64,000 bases of DNA, from NCBI GenBank assembly GCA_964342805.1, contig CAYFHQ010000006.1, forward strand, positions 23,282 to 87,281. The letters run 5' to 3'. Source of the stretch: CAYFHQ01 sp964342805 (lineage in GTDB: Bacteria > Bacillota > Clostridia > Peptostreptococcales > Acidaminobacteraceae). A program made the position numbers and the translations under genes. Shown piece by piece: positions 19,701 to 28,199 of the stretch. The notes under the pieces are model-generated. The model searched no databases. It was given only the letters and a program-made list of their open reading frames with translations, and was not told where the DNA came from. Position 1 is the stretch's first letter; every line of letters begins with the position of its first letter.

Positions 19701-22700
19701 TGGCAAAGTGGAACGTGCTCAGGTTAGCAGACCGATAGTCACGGATTGTAATATTGTTGGTATAGCCATCAATTGTTAAGATCAAGTCGTCTCCGTTATA
19801 GTTAAACCGTAGACGTTCGTCATTGGAGAGGAAGCCAAGAACGATATCCGTTAGACCGCTATTGTCTGTAATGACGTCAGAACCCTGGTTTCCATTGAAG
19901 ACATAGGTGTCATTTCCAGAACCACCGTATAAGAAGTCATTTCCTGTAGCACCATTCAAAATATCGTTGTCACCATCGCCATGGAGATAGTCTGTATCAT
20001 CCCCACCCATAAGGGTGTCGTTACCTGAACCACCGTGAATGGTGTCCATACCTGAGTCCCCAAGTAGATAATCATCGCCGGAACCACCATCAATCTGGTC
20101 GTCCCCATAACCGCCGGAAATCAAGTCAGCACCGTCATTACCGTACAAGTAGTCCAACTGGTTTTCACCAAAGATTTGGTCGTTTCCAGAGCCACCGTAT
20201 ACGTAGTCTGTGCCGTCACCACCATACAGGCGATCGTTACCATACTCACCATAGATATCGTCATTGCCGTCGCCGCCATAAGCAACGTCATTATCGTTAC
20301 CTGCATAAATTGTGTCTTTACCTGTTCCACCCTTAATGTGATCATGCCCTTTGTCAGTTTTAATGTAATTCGTTCCACTACTCACTTCAACAAAATCATT
20401 TCCTATTCCAGAGAAGATGCGGTCATCGCCACCTCCGCCTCTGATCTTATCATGACCACCAAATGTGTAAATTGTATCAGCACCTGAACCAGCATGGATA
20501 TCATCGCTTCCAGAACCCGTGACAATACTATTGTCACCGGATAAGGATTCCACTCGGTTGTCACCATCTCCCGCATGAATCACATCATTACCTTCACCAC
20601 TGTAGATATGGTCTTCACCCCCAAGAGTGTAAATGGAGTCAGCACCACTTGTCCCATGGATCAAGTCATCTCGATCATCATAACCAGACAGGTCAGAATA
20701 TTGGGAGTAACCTTGCTTCCACAATTGTACTCGATGCGTACTTGCGTCCCAATTGCTATTGTAACCAAACAAATCAGCCAGCCCGTCAATCTCGATAAAG
20801 GTGTTGGAGAAAGATGCGTCATACTCAAGGGCATACGCACGTCCATTGATGGTTACACTGGAGTCTCCTACGGTGAAGTAGACTGCTGGTGATCCATTTT
20901 TATTGATCACCGCTTGGTTTTTCGATGGATCCCATCCAAGCAGTCCACCAAAATACTCATTTACAAAGGTTCGCATGTGTACAAACTGCTTGCTCCCATT
21001 AATGTAAGGTGCATGGGTTGTGTTGGTCTTGCTATCACTTATACGTACGCCGTTTTCGTAGAAATCAATATCACTCGATCCAGGACTCGCATAGGATTCT
21101 CTAATACTTGGGTTGAACTCATCACCTGCTTTTATCAAGTTTTGAATGGTACCCTCAACATATGCAGTCGATTTTTCTGCGTCCCAAGTGACCTGAACAC
21201 CAAGGTATTCCATGATTTCACGAAGCGGAACAAGCTTACTACCATTTCTCTCAATTACAGGACGGGTTAGCTGTGTTTGGTAACCATTTAGGACAATCCC
21301 TTGAAAGTTGTCAAAGAAATTCATGTAGGTATTTCCATAAGACATCTTGGTAATCGTTCCAGAGACCGTTACAGTTGCACCTAGAGCTGTAGCTACTTCC
21401 TGCAAAGGAACATATGTCGAACCATACTCAGACGTTGGTGAATCTGGATTGATAAAGGAGAAGTTGCTACCAAGGTCAATCTTTGTCCCATTAACCACAA
21501 TATCTACATGTTGAACATCAGAGGCAATATAATCCTCAAACGTAACCATGTTTGTAGCTGCATTATACGAAAACTGCTGCTTGGTCATACGGCCAATAAT
21601 GTCCTCAGAAACAAACATTTTTCCATCTACCATCATTGGTGCCATAAGACCAGTGTAGAACTCGCTACCATCAGTGCCGTCAATAGACAGTTCCCCTGCT
21701 TTTACCACAAGGGTTTTGCCTAGTATAGATACGTTGGCCACTGTGCCATCATTGTTCCAAGTTACAGAGCCTCCAAGACGAGCAATCATAGCTTCCAAAG
21801 GGATCATTGCATGATTGTCCTTTTCAAAGGCATCGACAGGAAGTGTCAGTGTATTACCGTCATCAACGATTTGAACAGTCTCACGAATAACTGTATTTTG
21901 CTCCTCTAGGGTCGTAGCTTGATCATTTGCAGTATGATCACTAGGATTAAATCCACCAAAATCGGTAACGAAGTTCACTTTGCCCTGGTTTTGATAGTAG
22001 TCTTGAACGGTAATAGACTTACCATCTGCCACGATAAACAGATCATTTCCTTGCTTGGTTGCAGTGATTTGGTCAGCAGTATAGCCAGACAAATCAATCG
22101 TTTTATTCTCACTTGTTGGCTCAAGCGCAATATCCTCGTTCCCGAGGCTATAGGAATTAATGTTCTTCACCATGTCTGCTACTGTGACATTTTGGTCATT
22201 GAACTTGAATCCCTGAAGAACCCCTTCGAAGGCTGTATAATTTTCCAAGGTAAGGCTAAAACTCAGGTCTGTTTTATGAAGGATCACCAAGGAACCACTT
22301 TCCATGCGGTAGGTCAGGTCACTCAAGGCATGCCCAAGGTCAATATGGGTATAGGGTCGACTACCATTTCCATAAGGAGATGACAAAACACTGTAACCAC
22401 CGTTTGGATCAAGCTCATATGTCAACGTATCGTCTGCATTGTATTGTACGCCCTTTAGTAGATGGGGTGTTGACACAACAATTCTACCGTTGTTTGCTTT
22501 TGCGTCTGGATACAACTTAGCAATGTTAAAGGACTGTGTTTCCTCCGTAGCTCCGTTCATATACTTGAACTCAAGATTTTCAATGGTTCTTGTTGAAATC
22601 ACGTCACTGTAGCCAGGGTATTCCTTTGAGTTGAGGAAGTAGTTTTCGATCTCGTAAGTCGTCTTTTTCCCCGCTTGATCATCATGGATAATTTCTAAGG

Positions 22701-25389
22701 ATGTACCCACCTTTGACAGGGTGATCTGGCTTGGATCCAAGTAAAGACGTAGGGTGTCTTCTTCCACACCTTGGTCTTTGATCTTGATTACAGTGTGGCC
22801 AACCTTGTTTGATGCTCCTGCAATATAGGTGTCGCTTCCGCCAGTGTCATTGATGGTGTCTGCGGTTTCACCGAAGGTGTAGGTGTCGTTGCCTGTGCCT
22901 CCCACCATTAGCTCAGCGTACTCATCTGACGAAAACAGGTGTTCATCTGAAGCGTTATTACCTACTACTTCTTTTTTAATATTTATTCCATCATCTCTAA
23001 GCACACCAGAGCTGTAAGTGACTCTAAAGTAATCGCTAGTGAACACATTGTCCTCTTGGTTCGAAAGATATTTCCCATCTTCTTCAAAATATATGTACTT
23101 CATGAATGAGGAGTGAATCCTACCAGTAGTTGAGGTCTTATGATCAGCAAATTGATCCTTGATCACAATTTTGTCATTCTCTAGGCCATTAATGAATGTA
23201 AGTACTAAATCGAGCCCTTGTTTACTCATCTTTACCTGGTCAGAGGTATATCCTTTAATGACAAGCTTATTGTCACCAGCACCCACTAGTCCATTCAGAA
23301 CCGACGTATGATCCGTAATCTCGTCCTGCCCATCACCTTGATTGTAAACATAAGTGTCATTTAAACTAGACCCTTGAATGGTGTCATTACCCTTACCCGC
23401 TTCAATTGTATAGCCTTCATTTCTGCTGATGTCATCCATAGATGACACAAAATCAAAGTTCTTGTTCAGTGACTCTGCAATAATTGTATCACCTGATGAT
23501 GTTCCCACTATTTCACGTGACAATAACTCCACTTCACGAATATCTGACAGTTGAACTGTGCTTGTTGGTGTACTCGAGAAACCATCCTGGAAAATCAACA
23601 GTTTTATATCACGATCTTGCTCATGGACCAATTGCGGATTTTTCATATCACGTATATCGAAACTAGCTGTGAAGTAGTCTTTGATTGTAATGGAACTGTC
23701 TGTACCTGTCAGGATGACTAAGTCGTTATTGTTTCTCTTGAAGGACTGAGGTTGAATACCACGAAGATGAATCTCATCGTACTGATTTGATTTGTTCTGT
23801 AGGGACTCTAGTTTAAGTCCCCCAAAGTAGTTATGAACTACATCGTTGCCGTGACCGTCCCGAAATACCACTACATCCTTGTTGACTTCCGTACTGAAAA
23901 GATTGTTAGCATCACTTTGCTTGTCAGTGTAAATGATATCGTCTCCAGCATTACCTTCGAGCAAATCCTCACCAGCACCCCCCTGGATCGTGTCCTTTTG
24001 GACAGACCCTAAAATACGATCATTACCTGCTGCACCATCAACGACATTATCATTACCTGTTTTAATCGTAATTTGATTATCCAACTCATTACCGATAATG
24101 TTATTTTTTGACTTTCCATCGGCAACAAGAATTCTGTCATCTGCAATCAAGCCTTGTGTCATATCCACGTTCAAAACATCCTCACTGTCAGGAAAAACAG
24201 CATTTAGAAATGTTTCATTTTGCCAGAGTTCCTCATGTGTCAAAGTTGTTAGAGTTGCTGGATATTTTTCGTTATACTTGTCCAAAGTGCTGTTAAACAG
24301 TTCTTTTGACTGCTTATACTCATATAGTTCCTTGAGTGCTGTAACTGTTAAGCCTGCAACGATGGTGTATGGATTTGGAATAGCTAGGAATACACTTGCA
24401 ATACTACTTGCTAAATCATAACCATTCAGTACTGCATCCCTAAACTCAATATCAGAAGGGTCCATCCCAGTTGTATCTACTTCTGATACAATATGGGATA
24501 TACGGTCAGCATGAACTGCCATTGCTCCCTTAATACTAGAGTTCAAGAAGTCAGATGTAGCTGATTGGGCTTGACCGTCTAACTCGTCAAATAGAACTTC
24601 CAACTCTGCTTGTGATGCCATTAAATCATCGTAGTCTGAAGGTCTGTTTACACGTAGGTATTCCGTAAAATTACTGGATAGCAATGAGAAACCTGTTTCT
24701 ACACCCTTTTCTATTCCTTTTGTAACAATAAACTCCATGGCATAGTCGACCAGATCAGTACTAAAACTAGTATCAGCGTCACTAACAAAACCAACGGAAA
24801 TTAAGCCGTCAGGGTCACCATTGTTCTTGTAAACTGCTGCTGTGTGACCTACGAAATGAGTTGAGGTTACTGCTGCGGCTTCTGCTAGGAGTTTGATTTG
24901 GTCCTTAGATACCATTTCATCCAAAACACCTTTTTCAATACTATCTACTACATCGTAATGTGTTGCAGGTACTCTACTAAACTCCCGCATAGAAGAAAGT
25001 GTTGTCAAGAGTTTGTCTACACCATTACTGTCTTCACTATCACTATTGAGTTGATTAGCAAGCGTTCTTAACTCCTCAACTGTTATCGAATCAGTTTTCA
25101 TCGAGAGAAAAATATTGCTTAAAAAATTAGAAGTGCTATCTATGACCTCATAGCCATTTGCATACACCCTCTCGCTAAAAATATCCACACGTAACTGAGA
25201 GGTTGTGTTGTAAACACGATCGATATCTTGACTTCCCAATATTCCAAGGATTTCATTAGTTTCTGTAGCAATTTTGCCTTCAATTGCCACGATTGAGTCA
25301 TAGAGATTACTCAGACTTACTTTACTTCCACTTGATGTTGTGTATTTAGCAACTGATGTTGTTTTACTTATATTTAACTCATTTACCAT
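16756..25389 (-). CDS. Giant RTX protein, type I secretion substrate
   Basis: A 2877-aa Asp/Gly/Asn-rich protein without a signal peptide. Residues 1-400 are mostly helical, with one hydrophobic stretch (ASVFLAIPNPYTIVAGLTV, ~340). RTX calcium-binding nonapeptides (GGxGxDxxx type, e.g. GGDGNDDIYGEYGNDRLYGG) occur at ~425-485, ~1570-1840 and ~2075-2750. Haemolysin-type calcium-binding-related modules (ITIKDYF, IVIKDQF, YEIENYF) lie at ~500-1150. Three copper-amine-oxidase-N-like units occupy ~1170-1560 (STYVPLQEVATALGA, KLVPLREIMEYLG). The C-terminal ~85 residues (FKNWF...LQIEQLIQAMAAF) resemble type I secretion tails of proteobacterial RTX proteins. It is last in the hlyB-hlyD-lipoprotein operon, 18 bases after the lipoprotein stop, with AAAGGAG six bases before ATG. 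Without an hlyC gene nearby, an adhesin or matrix role is likelier than a haemolysin (inference). Confidence 0.9.
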   Translation of the reverse strand: MVNELNISKTTSVAKYTTSSGSKVSLSNLYDSIVAIEGKIATETNEILGILGSQDIDRVYNTTSQLRVDIFSERVYANGYEVIDSTSNFLSNIFLSMKTDSITVEELRTLANQLNSDSEDSNGVDKLLTTLSSMREFSRVPATHYDVVDSIEKGVLDEMVSKDQIKLLAEAAAVTSTHFVGHTAAVYKNNGDPDGLISVGFVSDADTSFSTDLVDYAMEFIVTKGIEKGVETGFSLLSSNFTEYLRVNRPSDYDDLMASQAELEVLFDELDGQAQSATSDFLNSSIKGAMAVHADRISHIVSEVDTTGMDPSDIEFRDAVLNGYDLASSIASVFLAIPNPYTIVAGLTVTALKELYEYKQSKELFNSTLDKYNEKYPATLTTLTHEELWQNETFLNAVFPDSEDVLNVDMTQGLIADDRILVADGKSKNNIIGNELDNQITIKTGNDNVVDGAAGNDRILGSVQKDTIQGGAGEDLLEGNAGDDIIYTDKQSDANNLFSTEVNKDVVVFRDGHGNDVVHNYFGGLKLESLQNKSNQYDEIHLRGIQPQSFKRNNNDLVILTGTDSSITIKDYFTASFDIRDMKNPQLVHEQDRDIKLLIFQDGFSSTPTSTVQLSDIREVELLSREIVGTSSGDTIIAESLNKNFDFVSSMDDISRNEGYTIEAGKGNDTIQGSSLNDTYVYNQGDGQDEITDHTSVLNGLVGAGDNKLVIKGYTSDQVKMSKQGLDLVLTFINGLENDKIVIKDQFADHKTSTTGRIHSSFMKYIYFEEDGKYLSNQEDNVFTSDYFRVTYSSGVLRDDGINIKKEVVGNNASDEHLFSSDEYAELMVGGTGNDTYTFGETADTINDTGGSDTYIAGASNKVGHTVIKIKDQGVEEDTLRLYLDPSQITLSKVGTSLEIIHDDQAGKKTTYEIENYFLNSKEYPGYSDVISTRTIENLEFKYMNGATEETQSFNIAKLYPDAKANNGRIVVSTPHLLKGVQYNADDTLTYELDPNGGYSVLSSPYGNGSRPYTHIDLGHALSDLTYRMESGSLVILHKTDLSFSLTLENYTAFEGVLQGFKFNDQNVTVADMVKNINSYSLGNEDIALEPTSENKTIDLSGYTADQITATKQGNDLFIVADGKSITVQDYYQNQGKVNFVTDFGGFNPSDHTANDQATTLEEQNTVIRETVQIVDDGNTLTLPVDAFEKDNHAMIPLEAMIARLGGSVTWNNDGTVANVSILGKTLVVKAGELSIDGTDGSEFYTGLMAPMMVDGKMFVSEDIIGRMTKQQFSYNAATNMVTFEDYIASDVQHVDIVVNGTKIDLGSNFSFINPDSPTSEYGSTYVPLQEVATALGATVTVSGTITKMSYGNTYMNFFDNFQGIVLNGYQTQLTRPVIERNGSKLVPLREIMEYLGVQVTWDAEKSTAYVEGTIQNLIKAGDEFNPSIRESYASPGSSDIDFYENGVRISDSKTNTTHAPYINGSKQFVHMRTFVNEYFGGLLGWDPSKNQAVINKNGSPAVYFTVGDSSVTINGRAYALEYDASFSNTFIEIDGLADLFGYNSNWDASTHRVQLWKQGYSQYSDLSGYDDRDDLIHGTSGADSIYTLGGEDHIYSGEGNDVIHAGDGDNRVESLSGDNSIVTGSGSDDIHAGSGADTIYTFGGHDKIRGGGGDDRIFSGIGNDFVEVSSGTNYIKTDKGHDHIKGGTGKDTIYAGNDNDVAYGGDGNDDIYGEYGNDRLYGGDGTDYVYGGSGNDQIFGENQLDYLYGNDGADLISGGYGDDQIDGGSGDDYLLGDSGMDTIHGGSGNDTLMGGDDTDYLHGDGDNDILNGATGNDFLYGGSGNDTYVFNGNQGSDVITDNSGLTDIVLGFLSNDERLRFNYNGDDLILTIDGYTNNITIRDYRSANLSTFHFANGVTKSFTQMMNERGVTETGSAGADNVSSTDYNDKVSLGAGNDTIHSSSGDDTYSGDQGEDKYYIHLNSDVNRISTVAYTNGLLEENADSIIFNNHASSDFMMSKDGNNNLVLKSTKDSTEVVLLDFYGAGYKGVKSIEFSDKTIFNADLVDQFLKGDIEGSLVGETLRGFMNLDSNVLAYGGDDKIITFDGNDTIQSGAGNDTVTTGAGNDTVTDTLGNDTFNLGAGTNHVTDSAGNDLYIGGQGHDTIVDQGGDDTIQLGDGNNHVTVDRGTDSIITGLGADTVIAKNNTVTMNTGAGIDTVDLQQVVKATVFAGEGNDQITSDSGDVAVYAGAGDDVVTLGAGNDSVIGEAGNDQISTGLGNDYIYDGLGNNTINAGGGNDQTITGIGNDHITDTAGDDVINAGDGDNTILVADGTDEVRTGSGIDHITSSGNTVTIQSEDGDDTIILNDLVSATVDAGAGNDTITGKLGQLVINGGRGNDTITTATGDDQITGGDGDDRIESGAGNDIVDLGNGDDYVLDVSGNDHYKLGYGNNTIDDQAGNDTYTGGYGTTVLTDLLGDDIVTLADGNHNLRLGGGTDTVTLGNGTNTITLENNVSTVTTGTGDDRIDIQAVTSADVTTGAGVDVITSVSGNVTVHAGEGDDQITLGNGANFVYGEAGNDTIQSGDGVDKIYGGDGNDVLSSGAGNDYFYGEAGNDTYTSMSGRNYAKDTQGDDRYTFGTGNDVIQDFDGTDVIHAGDGRNYIKAYNGHKTIVAGTGDDRLYGLNVTGGSANLGDGKNYANIQGVSDFSVQAGSGDDFIVFKNVGSGVEVTAGSGNDRVDIYDGPVTVDLGAGDDTFIARSGGNTVTAGTGNDTFIMNGAFGHNTIINSDTDQLGNDVVNTDHALKSLLFEQSATDLVATFSETSSITFKNWFADDAMKVDSIQSSEFQISALQIEQLIQAMAAFTNDTGMSWEAALEQNNQQALNIIDAHFSSMV
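17130..19170 (-). repeat. RTX nonapeptide array, C-terminal block
   Basis: Codes for dozens of tandem nine-residue units of the form GxGNDxIxx, including degenerate ones in groups such as GAGNDTVTTGAGNDTVTD. Such arrays fold into calcium-filled parallel beta-rolls after export. Confidence 0.9.
19870..20690 (-). repeat. RTX nonapeptide array, middle block
   Basis: Tandem units such as GGDGTDYVYGGSGNDQIFG. This block is closer to the RTX consensus than the C-terminal block. It is followed by a haemolysin-related module ending near 19700. Confidence 0.9.
23930..24110 (-). repeat. Short RTX block near the N terminus
   Basis: About six RTX-like nonapeptides (DGAAGNDRILG, QGGAGEDLLEGNAGDD) just after the helical N-terminal domain. 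Confidence 0.8.
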
Positions 25390-25407
25390 CTATATCTCCT
25401 TTTCTAA

Positions 25408-26850
25408 CTACTTGTACTCCAACAAATACTTTTCCAGTTCACTTTGTGAGTCAATATTCACTTCCAAGCCTATGAGATAAACATACTCAAGCCTTTCCCC
25501 AAAGAACTCCGCATATGTCATTGCTTCTGATCCAACCTTCCCACGAATTACTCTTTCTCTAAAGCTCGTGGCCGGCAATAGCTTCATTCTATTTGGATAA
25601 AACTTTGCACTCGTATCAAATAGGGACAATGCCATGTCAACTTTGGATTCTTCCATTACAACGAAGTGAACTATAGTTTCAATACCACCCTGTTTATAAA
25701 TCGTAGAGTCGCTATTTAGAAGTTTAATTAATGCATCATAATCAATTGAGGACTCATTATCTATTACGTAGAAATAGTGAACGTTAATCTCCTCAGCGTA
25801 ATTCAAGACCTTACCATCGCGAAGATTTTCCTCGTCAATTGGCTCACCAGGTTCATTTAATGGTTTGCTCCTTGGTGTATTAATTAAAAGTCCGATTCTA
25901 CCACTAAGCTCACTACCATCAATTTTGGTTTTTACATGTTTATATAACTCATCCATCACAAGATAATCCAAGTAATAGTCACCATTAACCTCGCATGTAA
26001 TTTTGGCATCCAAGTTGTCAACAGGTGCGTAAGTATTATGGACAATTCTGTGATAATTTGAGTCGTACACTAGACCCGTATACACAAATGTCTTTCCATA
26101 TCTGCTTTGTAGATTGAAAAGGTCTATTTTTTTACTAGATCCACTTGATATGATAAATGAATCGGGTCTCTCATTATCTGAATATCCAACTACCTCACCT
26201 AAAAGCACACCATTGGCAAAAATGTAATTCAATAACTCGGTAGAAGATCTTCGATTTTGCTCATCCATATTTAGCGATTGTGATTGGGAAACAAAATGAA
26301 TTCTCAATTCACCGTCAACTGCTTTAAACATTGTTCTTCCAACAGTATCGAACTTGTCACTTATATCAATAAAATACTGTGACATAGGTACATAATCCTC
26401 TGATTCAACATCCCCCTCAACAAACCAAAACAAGTCCACTGCAACATACTTCACATATTGCGGGTACTCATCAAATATTTGCTGAGCAGTCAGTTTCTCT
26501 TCCTCTGCATGAGCAAAACCTTGGCGATACAATGTGAGTTCTGCCTTCAGGATTGAGTCCTCACGCATGAGTTCAGCGACTTGGGGTCTTACAATATCTG
26601 TGTACTCCGCACTCAACCGAGCCTGAACCTCAGAAAAATCCCGTTCAAACAAACCTGGCCCATAATCCATCTCCATGATTTCACCCATGGTGTTTTTGAC
26701 CTGGGCTATACGGTCTTTCTCTTCTTGTGCATACTTGTCACTGAGTTCAGACAACTCTATGGTTGTAGTTGGTCCACTTGATGCGCAACCTGTACTCACG
26801 GCCAAAACAAGTGCCATGAGTAAGGCAATCCACTTCCATTTCTTCATCAT
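25408..26850 (-). CDS. Lipoprotein of the type I secretion operon, unknown function
   Basis: A 480-aa protein with a lipoprotein signal peptide: MMKKWKW, a hydrophobic core, and lipobox AVSTGC with Cys22 as the lipid-modified residue. The rest has no recognised domain. It is mixed alpha/beta, with a helical charged region at ~35-125 (QAEEEKLTAQQIFDEYP-like) and beta-rich parts later. Its ATG overlaps the hlyD stop (ATGA), with only a weak Shine-Dalgarno, so it is probably translated by coupling. It sits 18 bases ahead of the RTX gene. Position argues for a job on the outer membrane face during export, folding or retention of the RTX protein; this is inference. Confidence 0.8.
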   Translation of the reverse strand: MMKKWKWIALLMALVLAVSTGCASSGPTTTIELSELSDKYAQEEKDRIAQVKNTMGEIMEMDYGPGLFERDFSEVQARLSAEYTDIVRPQVAELMREDSILKAELTLYRQGFAHAEEEKLTAQQIFDEYPQYVKYVAVDLFWFVEGDVESEDYVPMSQYFIDISDKFDTVGRTMFKAVDGELRIHFVSQSQSLNMDEQNRRSSTELLNYIFANGVLLGEVVGYSDNERPDSFIISSGSSKKIDLFNLQSRYGKTFVYTGLVYDSNYHRIVHNTYAPVDNLDAKITCEVNGDYYLDYLVMDELYKHVKTKIDGSELSGRIGLLINTPRSKPLNEPGEPIDEENLRDGKVLNYAEEINVHYFYVIDNESSIDYDALIKLLNSDSTIYKQGGIETIVHFVVMEESKVDMALSLFDTSAKFYPNRMKLLPATSFRERVIRGKVGSEAMTYAEFFGERLEYVYLIGLEVNIDSQSELEKYLLEYK

Positions 26851-28199
26851 CGTAGTTTCACACTCTCTTTCACATAGTCAATTGCAGGAATGAAAAACTC
26901 AATAATTCGTCTTTTTTCCAACTTAATTTCAGCCGTTGCTGTCAAACCAGGGGAAATGCTAACCACACGGTTCCCCACTTCCAGGGACGTGTCATGGAAG
27001 GCAACGAGTATTTTGTACACGTAGCCCATACCCTCACGCTCAACCGCATCTGCCCCAATGTTCAGGATTTCTCCTTTTAGGGAGCCATACTTCTGGAATG
27101 AAAAAGTGTCCAGCTTCACTTCTACTTCTTGCCCCATTTCAATGAATCCGATGTCCCTATTTAGCACGAATGCTTCTAAGACCAGCGGTGTGTCTTCAGG
27201 CACTATGCTCATGATCGGTTGCGCAGGTGTTACAACCCCACCAAGGGTGTTGTTACCAATTCCCTGCACCAAGCCGTCTACAGGAGACACAAGCTTCTTC
27301 ATGTCCAGCGCTTTTTGAGCCTTGTCGAGCTCCGCCTTCAATGCAAGGATCTCCTTGTCTTTAGAAATGATTTCCTTGTGCAGCTCTGTGTCTATGCCCG
27401 ACGCAAATATATCCACTCTTTGCGTTGCAATTTGTTTTTGCTCATTCAATGAGTCAACTTGTTTTTGTTGTGTCACCAGCGATTGTCGTAGTAGTTCCAA
27501 CTGCCCCTTCTTCAAGGTATACTCATTTGACGCAACAGCCCCTTGTTCACTTAGAATTTTTAACTTATCTACCTCCCCTTGATATATTTTGATTTCCTTT
27601 TCTATCTTCAACAGCTCTGATTCAGCTGAGTAGATCTCTTGGTTAATCTTGTCGACTTCCAGTCGATTGGCCTTTTGATTTTCGTCGTAGTTGATCGACT
27701 TCACGCGGTTGTATCGCATGAGGCTTTCAATAAACACCTCGTCGATCACGTATCCTTTAGACTTAAATTCGTCCAGCTTTTGACTGATGTCTTCATTTTC
27801 CTGCTGGGCAACCAGTAGTTCTTTTTCGATAGTTGCGGTCTCAAGACGACCACTGATATTCTCGAAATCTGCTCTAGACATGGTGTCGTCTAGTTCAATC
27901 AAAACTTGCCCCTTGTTAACGGACTGACCTTCAATAACATTAATTGCTGTGATAATGGCCGTGTCTGCAGATTGGAGTACCTTAATGTTCCCATCCGGAA
28001 TGACTTTCCCTCTTGCTACTGCCACCGTGTCAACCTTACCAATGATCGACCAAATAATGGCTATAGTCACAATGGCAAAGATGATCCATATGGTGGAATT
28101 GCCCAGTGGCGAAGTGGGTTTTTCAATGATCTCCAAGGCTGTAGGCAAAAACTCTGCCTTTAAGCGTTTGTTTCTAGAATCAGTTTGTTTTTTCAACAT
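26847..28199 (-). CDS. hlyD: HlyD-family membrane fusion protein (type I secretion adaptor)
   Basis: A 450-aa protein with a short cytoplasmic N terminus and one membrane helix (about residues 36-58, IWIIFAIVTIAIIWSIIG). A lipoyl/barrel-sandwich half follows (VLQSADTAIITAINVIEGQSVNKGQVLIELDD), then a long coiled-coil hairpin (~120-300), the second lipoyl half (KLVSPVDGLVQGI) and a C-terminal beta domain. This is the standard HlyD layout and length. In diderms the coiled-coil tip docks to TolC. The ATG at 28199 is preferred because it overlaps the end of the ABC gene by 20 bases and has AAAGG upstream; longer readings lie inside that gene. Confidence 0.93.
   Translation of the reverse strand: MLKKQTDSRNKRLKAEFLPTALEIIEKPTSPLGNSTIWIIFAIVTIAIIWSIIGKVDTVAVARGKVIPDGNIKVLQSADTAIITAINVIEGQSVNKGQVLIELDDTMSRADFENISGRLETATIEKELLVAQQENEDISQKLDEFKSKGYVIDEVFIESLMRYNRVKSINYDENQKANRLEVDKINQEIYSAESELLKIEKEIKIYQGEVDKLKILSEQGAVASNEYTLKKGQLELLRQSLVTQQKQVDSLNEQKQIATQRVDIFASGIDTELHKEIISKDKEILALKAELDKAQKALDMKKLVSPVDGLVQGIGNNTLGGVVTPAQPIMSIVPEDTPLVLEAFVLNRDIGFIEMGQEVEVKLDTFSFQKYGSLKGEILNIGADAVEREGMGYVYKILVAFHDTSLEVGNRVVSISPGLTATAEIKLEKRRIIEFFIPAIDYVKESVKLR

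Noticed and set aside
17130..20690. Regular DNA repeats that could suggest a CRISPR array
   Set aside because: The periodicity is 27 bases in frame with the RTX nonapeptide, and there are no conserved repeats with unique spacers.
17256..20846. Open frames on both strands across the RTX coding region
   Set aside because: They are shadows of the GGxGxD repeats, without ribosome binding sites or domains of their own.
16756..25389. Calling the RTX protein a haemolysin or an amine oxidase
   Set aside because: There is no hlyC acyltransferase gene or typical pore-forming domain, and the amine-oxidase-like part is only the non-catalytic N-terminal-type domain.
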